This document shows, piece after piece, positions 53,221-61,214 of a DNA stretch of 64,000 bases. The stretch is from DSWT01 sp035415725 (GTDB taxonomy: Bacteria > Chloroflexota > Anaerolineae > B4-G1 > SLSP01). The translations under genes and the position numbers were made by a program. The notes beneath the pieces were generated by a model. The model searched no databases. It had not been told where the DNA came from and saw only the letters and a program-made list of their open reading frames with translations. The DNA is taken from positions 1 through 64,000 of the forward strand of contig DAOOGN010000003.1 of assembly GCA_035415725.1 (NCBI GenBank), read 5' to 3'. Positions within the stretch are counted from its first letter, which is position 1. Every line of letters starts with the position of its first letter.

Positions 53221-53564
53221 CGCGTCCCTTCGAGGCGGGACTGGCACTGCATGCAGAACTGTGCCGAGGGCAATGCTTCCAAGCGGGCAAGCTCGATAAT
53301 GGCACCGCACGTCTCACAAATTCCGTAGGTCCCATCCTCAAATTTGCGCAAAGCGCGCTCAACGCTCTCCAGAGAACGCTTCAACTGACGGGCCAAAGAG
53401 ACATCACGGGCCTGCTCGAAGACCTCGGTTCCCACATCCGCCATGTGATTGCTGTAGCCCACCCCGTCCTCGCGGACCGCATGGGTCATAGCGTCCAACT
53501 GCGATGTGAGATGCTGTTGTTGTTTCAAAAGTTCCTGATGTAATTCGTTATAATTGGCCGGCAT
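53217..53564 (-). CDS. TraR/DksA-type zinc-finger protein
   Basis: 115 residues. A long helical hairpin (about 5-75) is followed by a C4 zinc finger with Cys83, Cys86, Cys104 and Cys107 (CETCG, CMQCQ). Such proteins bind the RNA polymerase secondary channel or act as small regulators. The length is shorter than E. coli DksA (151), matching Gram-positive-type YteA/TraR members. It opens the lspA operon by an ATGA overlap. Confidence 0.85.
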   Translation of the reverse strand: MPANYNELHQELLKQQQHLTSQLDAMTHAVREDGVGYSNHMADVGTEVFEQARDVSLARQLKRSLESVERALRKFEDGTYGICETCGAIIELARLEALPSAQFCMQCQSRLEGTR

Positions 53565-53651
53565 CGTTCATCTCCAACACTGACTCGTGCGTGCATTTTA
53601 CCCGTCTTTCAGGAAAAGACAAGACGCTCTCACCAATATGGAAAAGGAAAG

Positions 53652-53680
53652 TTGACGAGATGACGTTATGAGGGTACACT
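53652..53680 (+). promoter_or_regulatory. Promoter of thioredoxin-like gene
   Basis: TTGACG (53652-53657) and TACACT (53675-53680) with a 17-nt spacer lie about 41 nt before the TTG start at 53721. Confidence 0.65.
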
Positions 53681-53720
53681 CGTGCCGATACCATAGGTTA
53701 TAACTGTAAGAGGTGTTCCA

Positions 53721-54236
53721 TTGAACAGAAAATGGTTCTTCAGGATCGCCCTTGTCACCGCTTTGTTAACCATCAGCAGTGGATTCTGGTCGGTGGCTCC
53801 AGGGCGCACGGCAAGCCCGGCTCAGCAGACATCTGATCTGCCGATTTACTTCTTCTGGGGAGATGGCTGCCCGCATTGTGCGCAGGAGAAGCCATTTTTG
53901 CAAGAGCTGGTACGCCACCATCAACGTGTCACTTTGCTGGACTATGAGGTGTGGTATGTTCCAGAAAACATGAAACTGATGAAGCAGATGGCAACGGCCC
54001 TGGGCTTCAAGCCAAGTGGTGTGCCGGTGACCATTATCGGCGACCGTTACTGGGTGGGATACACGACCCAGATTGGGGCCGAAATTGAGGCGCAGGTCAA
54101 CGAGTGCCTGGACAAGGGTTGCCCGGATAGGGGGGTAGGCATCATCCCCGGTCGGAAAGCGCCGGAGAATGAGAGAACGTCCGGCGCAGGGGTCGGCACA
54201 CCGGCCTCAAGTACCATTACTTTGCCCTTGAGATGA
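53721..54236 (+). CDS. Secreted thioredoxin-like CPHC protein, truncated DsbD-like fusion
   Basis: 171 residues with a TTG start preceded by AGAGGTG. A signal peptide (about 1-30) is followed by a thioredoxin-fold domain with the redox motif CPHC (Cys50, Cys53) in FFWGDGCPHC. In related proteins this domain continues through a linker ending in ITLPL into a multi-helix DsbD/CcdA-like membrane domain. Here the frame stops immediately after STITLPLR. It therefore looks like a shortened product keeping only the extracytoplasmic thiol domain. The next small gene starts within its stop codon (ATGA). Confidence 0.7.
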   Translation: MNRKWFFRIALVTALLTISSGFWSVAPGRTASPAQQTSDLPIYFFWGDGCPHCAQEKPFLQELVRHHQRVTLLDYEVWYVPENMKLMKQMATALGFKPSGVPVTIIGDRYWVGYTTQIGAEIEAQVNECLDKGCPDRGVGIIPGRKAPENERTSGAGVGTPASSTITLPLR

Positions 54237-54415
54237 TCATCCAACCCTCCCTGATGAACACATTGAGCAGTTCACTGCTCATCTTTGGAGTGGCGTTTGT
54301 GGCAGCGATGGCCGTTTTGCTGGTGCACCGCAAAATCTTGCCGCATTACGGGGTCTACATTGGCTCGGAAGCCAACCTCAAACGCGGGCAAGGCAAAAAA
54401 CGGCGCCGGCGATGA
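54233..54415 (+). CDS. Small single-pass membrane protein with basic tail
   Basis: 60 residues starting at an ATG that overlaps the thioredoxin-like stop. One hydrophobic helix (about 11-30) is followed by HRKILPHYGVYIGSEANL and a basic tail GQGKKRRRR. It could anchor or assist the thioredoxin-like protein, or be a remnant of the missing membrane domain. No family recognised. After it, 54416-54608 shows no convincing gene. Confidence 0.5.
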   Translation: MIIQPSLMNTLSSSLLIFGVAFVAAMAVLLVHRKILPHYGVYIGSEANLKRGQGKKRRRR

Positions 54416-54608
54416 CCATGCCCCACGATGACGTTGAGCGTATGTCTGCCGGGCGTCCGCGGCAAGATCATCGGCGTCTACCCGACCCTGGATGACCGTT
54501 CTATGGTGGGGCGAATTGAGCCACTCGGGAGTGTTTTGATGGCGAACCGGCAGCGTCCAAAATCCGCCTGGTCAAGGTACTCCACGACGCCACAACACTC
54601 ATAGATAT

Positions 54609-55613
54609 TCAAGGCGCACTGGCGCGAACAATGAGTTCCGGCTTCATGACGACCTTTTGACAGGCATCGGTACAGCCGCTGATACGTTCCAGGAGCATAG
54701 CCATCGCCTGTGCCCCCATTTCATAGCGGCTGACCCGGCAGGTTGTCAAAGCCGGGGTGACGAGGGCAGCCAGCGGAATATCATCGAAGCCGGCGATGGC
54801 AAGATCGACGGGAACGATACGGTGCAACTCATAGGCGGACTGCAAGGCGCCGATAGCCACCAGATCATTATAGCAAAAGAGCGCTGTGATCTCCGGGTGA
54901 CTCTTGAGAAGGGCGTCGGTTGCCTCATGTCCACCCTCTACCGTCGGGGCACACGGACGTAGCCAGTCAGGGTCGTGCGGAATGCCGGCCGCCGCCAGGG
55001 CAGCGAAGTAACCCTCAACACGTTTTCTCCCACTGCGAGAAGTCGGCGGTCCTGTCAGGAAACCAATAGCCTGGTGGCCGGTATTAAGTAAATGCTCTGT
55101 AATGGTTTGCCCGCCCATCTTATCCTCGATTAACACCACACCGAAATCATGGCTCCTTAACTGCCGATTGATGAGGACCACGCTGGAGTGGCGTGCCAAT
55201 GAGGTTCGCAATGTGGCCTCGTCAAGCCGCGAGCTGCACAGAACAACGCCGTCCACGCGTTTGTCTTCCAATGAACGTAGTACAGCAACTTCGCGCTGCG
55301 GGTCTTCGTCAGTGTTGCACAAAAAAACGTTATAGCCTTTGGCGTAAGCCTCGTGTTCGGCGCCGCGCGCCACTTCAGAGAAAAAGGGGTTGGCGACATC
55401 GGGGACTACCAACCCCAACGTACCGGTGTGCTGGGTAGCGAGTCCACGGGCGATGCTGCTGGGACGGTATCCCATTTCCTCGGCGATCTGCAACACTTGG
55501 GTCCGTGTTTCAGGACTGATTTCACCGCGCTGGTTGATAGCACGGGAGACAGTTTGACGCGACACGCCGGCGGCTTCGGCCACATCCTGGATAGTGACTC
55601 TTTTGCGATTCAC
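54609..55613 (-). CDS. LacI family transcriptional regulator
   Basis: 334 residues with a GTG start at 55611-55613 and AGGTGA upstream. The LacI DNA-binding domain (TIQDVAEAAGVSRQTVSRAI, hinge RPSSIARGLATQ) is followed by a periplasmic-binding-like sensor domain. Operator-like palindromes of LacI type lie immediately upstream (55636-55663), so autoregulation and control of the divergent operon at 56002-61164 are likely. Ligand is unknown; the downstream genes suggest a sugar acid or its phosphate. Confidence 0.9.
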   Translation of the reverse strand: MNRKRVTIQDVAEAAGVSRQTVSRAINQRGEISPETRTQVLQIAEEMGYRPSSIARGLATQHTGTLGLVVPDVANPFFSEVARGAEHEAYAKGYNVFLCNTDEDPQREVAVLRSLEDKRVDGVVLCSSRLDEATLRTSLARHSSVVLINRQLRSHDFGVVLIEDKMGGQTITEHLLNTGHQAIGFLTGPPTSRSGRKRVEGYFAALAAAGIPHDPDWLRPCAPTVEGGHEATDALLKSHPEITALFCYNDLVAIGALQSAYELHRIVPVDLAIAGFDDIPLAALVTPALTTCRVSRYEMGAQAMAMLLERISGCTDACQKVVMKPELIVRASAP

Positions 55614-55635
55614 GCTTCACCTGCTATAATAGAGA

Positions 55636-55663
55636 TACCGTGAGCGGTAACGTGAGCGCTCAC
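55636..55663. promoter_or_regulatory. LacI-type operator pair
   Basis: GTGAGCGCTCAC (55652-55663) is a perfect 12-bp palindrome with the central CG typical of LacI/GalR operators. Two bases away, TACCG-TGAG-CGGTA (55636-55649) is a second imperfect site that also contains GTGAGCG. They lie 23-50 bp before the LacI gene start. Confidence 0.82.
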
Positions 55664-55681
55664 AACCATAGTAACACGGTT

Positions 55682-55717
55682 TTGTCATGGGGTCAAGCGC
55701 AGCTATAGCTGCGCTTG
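55682..55717 (+). promoter_or_regulatory. Candidate promoter with overlapping 24-bp palindrome
   Basis: TTGTCA (55682-55687) and TATAGC (55704-55709), spacer 16 nt, point toward the HAD-LarA operon. A perfect 24-nt palindrome spans 55694-55717 (half-site CAAGCGCAGCTA) and covers the -10. It could be an operator for a second regulator or a hairpin in the leader. Confidence 0.5.
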
Positions 55718-55758
55718 GCAAAGGAGTTTCACAATGGGGATTGATACGTCGGCTATAG

Positions 55759-55856
55759 GCGACAACCCTCTTATCCCCCCTCCCCTTTTCCCCCGCAAGC
55801 GGGGGAAAAGGGGAGGGGAGCAGGGGGAACGGGGCTTAGCGAGATTAGCGGTTTAT
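55759..55856. repeat. Dispersed palindromic repeats in the LacI/HAD intergenic region
   Basis: A block homologous to 4441-4480 (55759-55796) runs into a 20-bp perfect inverted repeat, 55777-55796 against 55799-55818. AGCGAGATTAGCGGTTTAT at 55838-55856 recurs at 59673-59691. The intergenic region 55614-56001 otherwise shows no gene; an ATG at 55734 preceded by AAGGAG opens a 47-codon frame made largely of this repeat. Confidence 0.75.
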
Positions 55857-55954
55857 CTTCAAGGGAATTCATCATGAAGAGGGCAGTTCACCAGCGGTGG
55901 AATGAAAACTTTTCACCACGAAGGACACACAAAACACAAAGAAGGTGTGTTTTT

Positions 55955-55988
55955 CTCTGTGAACTCTGGGTGCTCTGGGGCTATTTTA
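55955..55988 (+). repeat. Dispersed leader repeat, copy 2
   Basis: The segment with CTCTGTGAACTCTGGGTGCT followed by GGGGCTATTTTAAG is nearly the same as 16950-16986. Both copies end a few bases before the ribosome-binding site of the next gene. Confidence 0.7.
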
Positions 55989-56001
55989 AGAGGAGGTCAT
56001 A

Positions 56002-56901
56002 ATGGTCACTGTTATTGAAGCGGCTCGTCCGCTGGTGGAAATGCAGCCGCAACACGATTTTTTCATCGGTATTGATTCGGACGGTTGCGCGTTCGACACC
56101 ATGGAGATCAAACACAAGGAATGTTTCACGCCCAATATCATCAAACATTGGGATTTACAGGGCGTCTCCAAATACGCTCGGGAAGCTGCCGAGTTCGTCA
56201 ACCTTTATTCGATCTGGCGCGGCGTGAATCGCTGGCCGGCCTTAATCAAAGTCTTCGATTTATTGCGCGTGCGCCCCGAAGTGCTCAAACGTCACGTAGC
56301 AATTCCTGAAGCTCCTTACGTGCGTGCTTTTATGAACGACAAGACCTTCCCGCAAAGCAACGACGGTTTGAAGGCCTACAAGACACGCTATCCCGACCCG
56401 GAACTCGACAAGGCGCTGGCGTGGAGTCTGGCCGTGAATGCGGCCGTCGCCGACATGGTTCACGGCATCCCCCCGTTCCCCTTAGTGCGCGAGAGCCTGC
56501 AATGCCTGTTCGACAAGGCGGATATGCTGGTCGTCTCCCAAACCCCCACCGAGGCGCTGTGCCGCGAATGGGCCGAGCACAACATCGACCGGTACGTCCG
56601 GGCTATCGCCGGGCAGGAGATGGGCACCAAGAGCCAGCACCTGGGCTTTGCTGCCGGCGGCAAGTATGCGTCCAACCACATTCTGATGATCGGCGACGCT
56701 CTAGGCGATCTCCAGGCTGCCCGTGACAACCACGCGCTCTTCTTCCCCATCAACCCCGGTCACGAGGACGAAAGCTGGCAACGATTCTATGAAGAAGGCA
56801 TGCACAAGTTCCTCAACGCAACGTTCACCGGGGATTACGAAGCCGGCCTGATCGCCGAATTCGAGAAGTTTATGCCTGAAATCCCACCGTGGGAGAAGTA
56901 G
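56002..56901 (+). CDS. HAD superfamily hydrolase
   Basis: 299 residues. Motif I is GIDSDGCAFD (nucleophile Asp25, acid/base Asp27), motif II VVSQTPTE near 186, and motif IV MIGDALGDLQAA near 233. A large helical cap (about 35-170) intervenes. These are phosphatase or phosphotransferase features; the natural substrate is unknown. GAGGAGG precedes the ATG. It is the first gene of the operon with the LarA-family protein, 54 bp ahead of it, divergent from the LacI regulator. Confidence 0.82.
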   Translation: MVTVIEAARPLVEMQPQHDFFIGIDSDGCAFDTMEIKHKECFTPNIIKHWDLQGVSKYAREAAEFVNLYSIWRGVNRWPALIKVFDLLRVRPEVLKRHVAIPEAPYVRAFMNDKTFPQSNDGLKAYKTRYPDPELDKALAWSLAVNAAVADMVHGIPPFPLVRESLQCLFDKADMLVVSQTPTEALCREWAEHNIDRYVRAIAGQEMGTKSQHLGFAAGGKYASNHILMIGDALGDLQAARDNHALFFPINPGHEDESWQRFYEEGMHKFLNATFTGDYEAGLIAEFEKFMPEIPPWEK

Positions 56902-56955
56902 TATGGCTGGGACCGGGGATCTGGCGATCCCCGTGGAGCATTAGGGGAGGCATCT

Positions 56956-58224
56956 ATGATTGGAAATGGTTTCACCGACCGCACCATGACCGAGACGGAA
57001 GTCCGCGAGATCGTGGCGCAGGCATTGGCCGCGCACGATATGACCGGCAAGCGCGTGTTGTTCATCACCCCGGACTCCACCCGTTCCGGGCCGCTGGACA
57101 TGATGTTCCGCGTGTTCTACGACGCGCTCGGCGACAAGGTCGCCGCACTGGATTACCTCATCGCGCTCGGCACGCACATGGCGATGGATGAAGCGGCCCT
57201 GCTCAAGCTCTTCGGCCTCACGGCTACGGAAAAGACGACGAAGTACGCCCAAGTGCGCCTTTTCAATCACGAATGGGAGAAGCCGGAGACCTTCAAGCAA
57301 ATCGGCATGATTTCGGCAGATGAGATTGAAGCCATCACGGGCGGCCTGATGCGGATGGACGTGCCTGTCACCATCAACAAAAAGCTGTGGGAGTACGATC
57401 AGGTCATCATCTGCGGACCGACGTTTCCTCACGAGGTCGTGGGCTTCTCCGGCGGCAACAAGTACTTCTTCCCCGGCGTCGCCGGGCCGGAGGTCATCAA
57501 CTTCTCGCACTGGCTGGGCGCCGTCATCACCAGTCGAAAGGTCATCGGCACGAAAGTTACGCCAGTGCGCACCGTCATCGACAAAGCGGCCTCTTTTATT
57601 GACGTACCGAAACTTTGCTTTAGCATGGTAGTAAAGGGTCATCACGATCTGGTGGGATTGTACTGTGGCACGCCGGAAGACGCTTACAGCGCGGCGGCGG
57701 ATCTGTCGGCGCAACATCACATCCTCTACGTGGAGAAGCCGTTCAGACGTGTGCTGTCGGTGATGCCGGACCTTTACGACGACATCTGGACGGCCGCCAA
57801 GGGAATGTACAAGCTGGAGCCGGCCATCGTCGACGGCGGCGAGGTCATCATCTACGCGCCGCACATCGACGAAATCTCATACACCCACGGCAAAATCCTG
57901 GACGAAGTCGGCTATCACTGCCGCGACTACTTCCTCAAGCAGTGGGACAAGTTCAAGGATTATCCGTGGGGCGTGCTGGCGCACTCCACGCACCTCAAGG
58001 GCGCGGGAACGTATGATGCGGAGAAGGGGATTGAGACGCCGCGTATCCAAGTGACGTTGGCGACGGGTGTGCCACAAGAACGCTGTGAAAAGGTCAACCT
58101 GGGGTATCTTGATCCGGCCAGCATCAATCTGGACGAGTGGAAAGGGCGTGAGGATGAAGGTATCCTGCTTGTACCCAGAGCGGGGGAGATGCTGTATCGG
58201 CTGGCAAGTGAGGTAGTATCATAA
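56956..58224 (+). CDS. LarA-family (lactate racemase-like) nickel-pincer enzyme
   Basis: 422 residues, normal for LarA (about 425). Family motifs are TPDSTRSGPLD, LIALGTHMAMDE (GTH at 72-74), GPTFPHEVVGFSGGNKYFFPG (split over 155-174; His159 and Lys169 region) and a C-terminal domain with AHSTHLKGAGTY. LarA enzymes racemise or epimerise 2-hydroxy acids by hydride transfer on a nickel pincer nucleotide cofactor. Some homologues act on aldonates or malate-like acids, which would fit the 6-phosphogluconate dehydrogenase in this operon. Cofactor genes larB, larC and larE are not here. GGGGAGG precedes the ATG. Confidence 0.8.
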   Translation: MIGNGFTDRTMTETEVREIVAQALAAHDMTGKRVLFITPDSTRSGPLDMMFRVFYDALGDKVAALDYLIALGTHMAMDEAALLKLFGLTATEKTTKYAQVRLFNHEWEKPETFKQIGMISADEIEAITGGLMRMDVPVTINKKLWEYDQVIICGPTFPHEVVGFSGGNKYFFPGVAGPEVINFSHWLGAVITSRKVIGTKVTPVRTVIDKAASFIDVPKLCFSMVVKGHHDLVGLYCGTPEDAYSAAADLSAQHHILYVEKPFRRVLSVMPDLYDDIWTAAKGMYKLEPAIVDGGEVIIYAPHIDEISYTHGKILDEVGYHCRDYFLKQWDKFKDYPWGVLAHSTHLKGAGTYDAEKGIETPRIQVTLATGVPQERCEKVNLGYLDPASINLDEWKGREDEGILLVPRAGEMLYRLASEVVS

Positions 58225-58253
58225 TCGTCGCCTGATTATTGGAGGTCTACAAT

Positions 58254-58373
58254 ATGGAAAAGTCGGCGACTTTTCCTCCTGAAGTGGAACAAGTTTACAC
58301 GCGGTTGCAAAATCATATTCAGAAGGCCGAATCGCTAGAGGCCGAACACAGAATTCTGCGCAGTAGCGCGTGA
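58254..58373 (+). CDS. Unannotated 39-residue protein
   Basis: ATG 58254 is preceded by GGAGG (58241-58245) and opens a 39-codon frame: MEKSATFPPEVEQVYTRLQ continues with NHIQKAESLEAEHRILRSSA and TGA. It is mostly helical and charged, with no membrane segment. It lies between the LarA-family gene (29 bp) and the oxidoreductase gene (72 bp) on the same strand. No homologue comes to mind. The strong ribosome-binding site supports translation. Confidence 0.5.
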   Translation: MEKSATFPPEVEQVYTRLQNHIQKAESLEAEHRILRSSA

Positions 58374-58445
58374 GTCTGTACCTGCTCAGTTCAGTGTGCG
58401 GATCCGTCCGCGTATCGTTTAGCTCACATATCACAGGAGAAAATC

Positions 58446-59600
58446 ATGGACAAAGTACGACTTGCCGTTATCGGCATTGGGAATATCGGCAATTTACACC
58501 TGGGCAACATCGAAAATCAGCCCAAGGTACAACTCACCGCCGTCTGCGATATTGTGCCGGAAAAGGCCGACGCGGCGGCGGCCAAGTATGGCGTCAAGGC
58601 CTACTACGACTCGGACGCGCTGCTGGCCGACAAGGTCTGCGACGCGGTCATCATCGGCACGCCGCACTACTTCCACACGACGATTGGCATCACCGCGCTG
58701 GATTCAGGACATCACGTCCTCGTCGAAAAGCCTATCTCCGTCCACAAGGCGGACTGCGAGCGGCTGATCGCGGCGCACGAGCGCAATCCCCAACAGGTCT
58801 TCGCCGCGATGTTCAACCAGCGTACCGACCCGTTCTACCAGAAAATCCGGGAGATGGTGCAGTCCGGCGAACTGGGCAAGCTGGTGCGCGTCAACTGGAT
58901 TATCACCAACTGGTTCCGCACGCAGTTCTACTATGATTCCGGCGGCTGGCGGGCGACCTGGGGCGGCGAGGGTGGCGGCGTGCTGCTCAACCAGTGCCCG
59001 CACAACCTCGACCTGCTGCAATGGATCACCGGCATGCCGTGCAAGATTCGCGCTTTCTGCGCCATCGGCAAGCGCCACAAGATCGAGGTGGAGGACGAGG
59101 TCACGGCTTTCCTGGAATATCCTGACGGCTGCACCGGCCTCTTCGTCACCTCCACCGGCGAAGCGCCCGGCACGAATCGCCTGGAAATCGCGGCAGATAA
59201 CGGCAAGCTGGTCTACGAGGGCAACCAGATCACGTTCACGCGCAACCTGGTGCCGGCGGAAGAGTTCTTGCGCACATCCCGGGAATCCTTCGCCCACCCA
59301 CCCTACGAAGTGGAAACCTTCACCTTCGATCATCACGGCGGTCAGCATGCCGCCATTCTGGAGAATTTCGCCGACGCCATCCTCACCGGCGCGCCGCTCA
59401 TCGCTCCTGCCGCAGAAGGCATTCATTCCGTCGAACTGGCTAACAGCATGCTGTTCTCATCGTTCCTCGATCAAACAGTAACCCTACCGTTGGACGGCGC
59501 GGCCTATGAGGCTAAACTGCAAGAACTGATTGCCACCTCGACTTTCAAGAAAGAAGTGCAAGAAAGCGTGGTGAGCGATATGGGGAAGTCATTCAATTAG
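58446..59600 (+). CDS. Gfo/Idh/MocA family oxidoreductase
   Basis: 384 residues. NAD(P) motif GIGNIG (10-15), the EKP motif at 94-96 with catalytic Lys95, and the C-terminal-domain histidine in NQCPHNLDLLQW are all present. Family members oxidise or epimerise sugars, inositols or sugar acids with bound or free NAD(P). AGGAG precedes the ATG. In this operon it could oxidise a sugar or polyol to the ketone used by neighbours; specificity unknown. Confidence 0.88.
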   Translation: MDKVRLAVIGIGNIGNLHLGNIENQPKVQLTAVCDIVPEKADAAAAKYGVKAYYDSDALLADKVCDAVIIGTPHYFHTTIGITALDSGHHVLVEKPISVHKADCERLIAAHERNPQQVFAAMFNQRTDPFYQKIREMVQSGELGKLVRVNWIITNWFRTQFYYDSGGWRATWGGEGGGVLLNQCPHNLDLLQWITGMPCKIRAFCAIGKRHKIEVEDEVTAFLEYPDGCTGLFVTSTGEAPGTNRLEIAADNGKLVYEGNQITFTRNLVPAEEFLRTSRESFAHPPYEVETFTFDHHGGQHAAILENFADAILTGAPLIAPAAEGIHSVELANSMLFSSFLDQTVTLPLDGAAYEAKLQELIATSTFKKEVQESVVSDMGKSFN

Positions 59601-59611
59601 CGCATCATGAA

Positions 59612-59691
59612 AATTCTAACTGCGAATCACGCGAATCCGCGCTAATTTTTTCGAGAAAGATTCGCGTAGATGAGCGAGATTAACGGTTTAT
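59612..59691. repeat. Dispersed repeat before gnd
   Basis: GCGAATCACGCGAATCCGCG is partly complementary to AGATTCGCGTAGATGAGCG further on. The end AGCGAGATTAACGGTTTAT (59673-59691) matches 55838-55856 at 17-18 of 19 positions. It occupies the gap between two genes of the same operon. Confidence 0.6.
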
Positions 59692-59709
59692 TTTTCCAGG
59701 AGGTTAAGT

Positions 59710-61164
59710 ATGACAGAAAAATGCGACATCGGCCTCATCGGCCTGGCCGTCATGGGCCAAAACCTGGTGTTGAATATGAGCGATCACGGCTTCAAAGTGG
59801 CCGTGTTCAACCGCACCGTGTCCAAAGTGGACGATTTTATCAACGGCAGCGCGGCGGGACGCGAGATTTACGGCGCGCATTCCATCGACGAGTTGGTGGG
59901 AATGCTCCAATCGCCGCGCCGGGTGATGCTGATGGTCAAGGCCGGGCAGGCCGTGGACGATTTCATCGAACAGCTCATCCCGCATCTGGCGCCGGGCGAC
60001 ATCATCATCGACGGTGGCAACTCCAACTACAACGACACGATGCGCCGCACGGCCTACGTCGAATCGAAGGGACTGCTCTACATCGGCACAGGCGTCTCCG
60101 GCGGCGAAGAGGGCGCGCGTCACGGCCCCTCAATCATGCCGGGTGGATCGCCGGCAGCGTGGCCGCATGTCAAGCCGATCTTCCAGGCCATCGCGGCCAA
60201 AGTGGAAGACGGATCGCCCTGCTGTGACTGGGTTGGCGAGAATGGCGCGGGTCACTACGTCAAGATGACGCACAATGGCATCGAATACGGCGACATGCAG
60301 CTCATCTGCGAAGCCTATCAGTTGCTAAAAGAAGGCCTGGGGATGAGCAACGAAGAGATGCACCAGGTCTTCGCCGAATGGAACAAAGGCAAGCTGAACT
60401 CATACCTGATCGAGATCACCCGTGACATCCTGGCTTTCAAGGACGAAAACGGTGCCTACGTCGTGGACACAATCCTCGACACTGCCGGCCAGAAGGGCAC
60501 CGGCAAGTGGACCGGCATCTCTGCGCTGGATATGGGCACGCCGCTGACTTTGATTGTCGAAGCAGTATTCGCCCGCTGCCTTTCCGCGCTGCTTGACGAG
60601 CGCAAAGTGGCTTCGGCGGTGCTTTCCGGTCCGCCGGCGCGTTTCGACGGTGACAAGGCGGCCTTCATCCGGGATTTGCACGACGCGCTGTACGCCTCGA
60701 AGATGATGTCCTACACGCAGGGCTACATGCTGTTGCGGGCGGCGGCGCAGGAATACGGCTGGAATCTCAACTACGGCGGCATTGCGCTGATGTGGCGCGG
60801 CGGCTGCATCATCCGCTCTGTCTTCCTGGGCAAGATCAAGGAAGCCTTCGACAAGAACCCTAACCTGACCAACCTGCTGCTCGATGACTACTTCAAGGCT
60901 GAGGTCGAAGGAGCACAAGCCGCATGGCGGCGCGTCATCGCCACAGCGGTGGAACTGGGCATCCCCGTCCCGGCCATGTCGAGCGCCTTGGCCTTCTTCG
61001 ACGGCTACCGCCGGGCGCGCCTGCCGCAGAACCTGCTCCAGGCGCAGCGCGACTACTTCGGTGCGCACACCTACGAGCGGGTGGATCGTCCGCGCGGCGA
61101 ATTCTTCCACACCGACTGGATCGGATCGGGCGCAGCGGCCATATCGTCAACGTATACGGCGTAA
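59710..61164 (+). CDS. gnd: 6-phosphogluconate dehydrogenase (decarboxylating)
   Basis: 484 residues, typical for the long NADP-type enzyme. N-terminal GLAVMGQNLVLNMSDHGF and FNRT(V) specify nucleotide binding; DIIIDGGNSNYNDTMRR, GTGVSGGEEGARHGPSIMPGG (split) and the active-site lysine/glutamate segment GAGHYVKMTHNGIEYGDMQ are intact. The C terminus R-GxFFHTxW is present as RGEFFHTDW. It converts 6-phosphogluconate to ribulose 5-phosphate, CO2 and NADPH. AGGAGG precedes the ATG. Being last in a LacI-type locus, it suggests that gluconate-type acids enter through this operon. Confidence 0.95.
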   Translation: MTEKCDIGLIGLAVMGQNLVLNMSDHGFKVAVFNRTVSKVDDFINGSAAGREIYGAHSIDELVGMLQSPRRVMLMVKAGQAVDDFIEQLIPHLAPGDIIIDGGNSNYNDTMRRTAYVESKGLLYIGTGVSGGEEGARHGPSIMPGGSPAAWPHVKPIFQAIAAKVEDGSPCCDWVGENGAGHYVKMTHNGIEYGDMQLICEAYQLLKEGLGMSNEEMHQVFAEWNKGKLNSYLIEITRDILAFKDENGAYVVDTILDTAGQKGTGKWTGISALDMGTPLTLIVEAVFARCLSALLDERKVASAVLSGPPARFDGDKAAFIRDLHDALYASKMMSYTQGYMLLRAAAQEYGWNLNYGGIALMWRGGCIIRSVFLGKIKEAFDKNPNLTNLLLDDYFKAEVEGAQAAWRRVIATAVELGIPVPAMSSALAFFDGYRRARLPQNLLQAQRDYFGAHTYERVDRPRGEFFHTDWIGSGAAAISSTYTA

Positions 61165-61214
61165 GTAAAGGGGCGACGCACTGCATTTCTCTTCCCTCTC
61201 CAGACGATACGGTA

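Noticed and set aside
54428..54604. 58-codon frame beginning MTLSVCLPGVRGKII, faintly like HypC
   Set aside because: Only the CLxxxxGKII start is similar. There is no SD, no hydrogenase gene nearby, and the rest does not match HypC.
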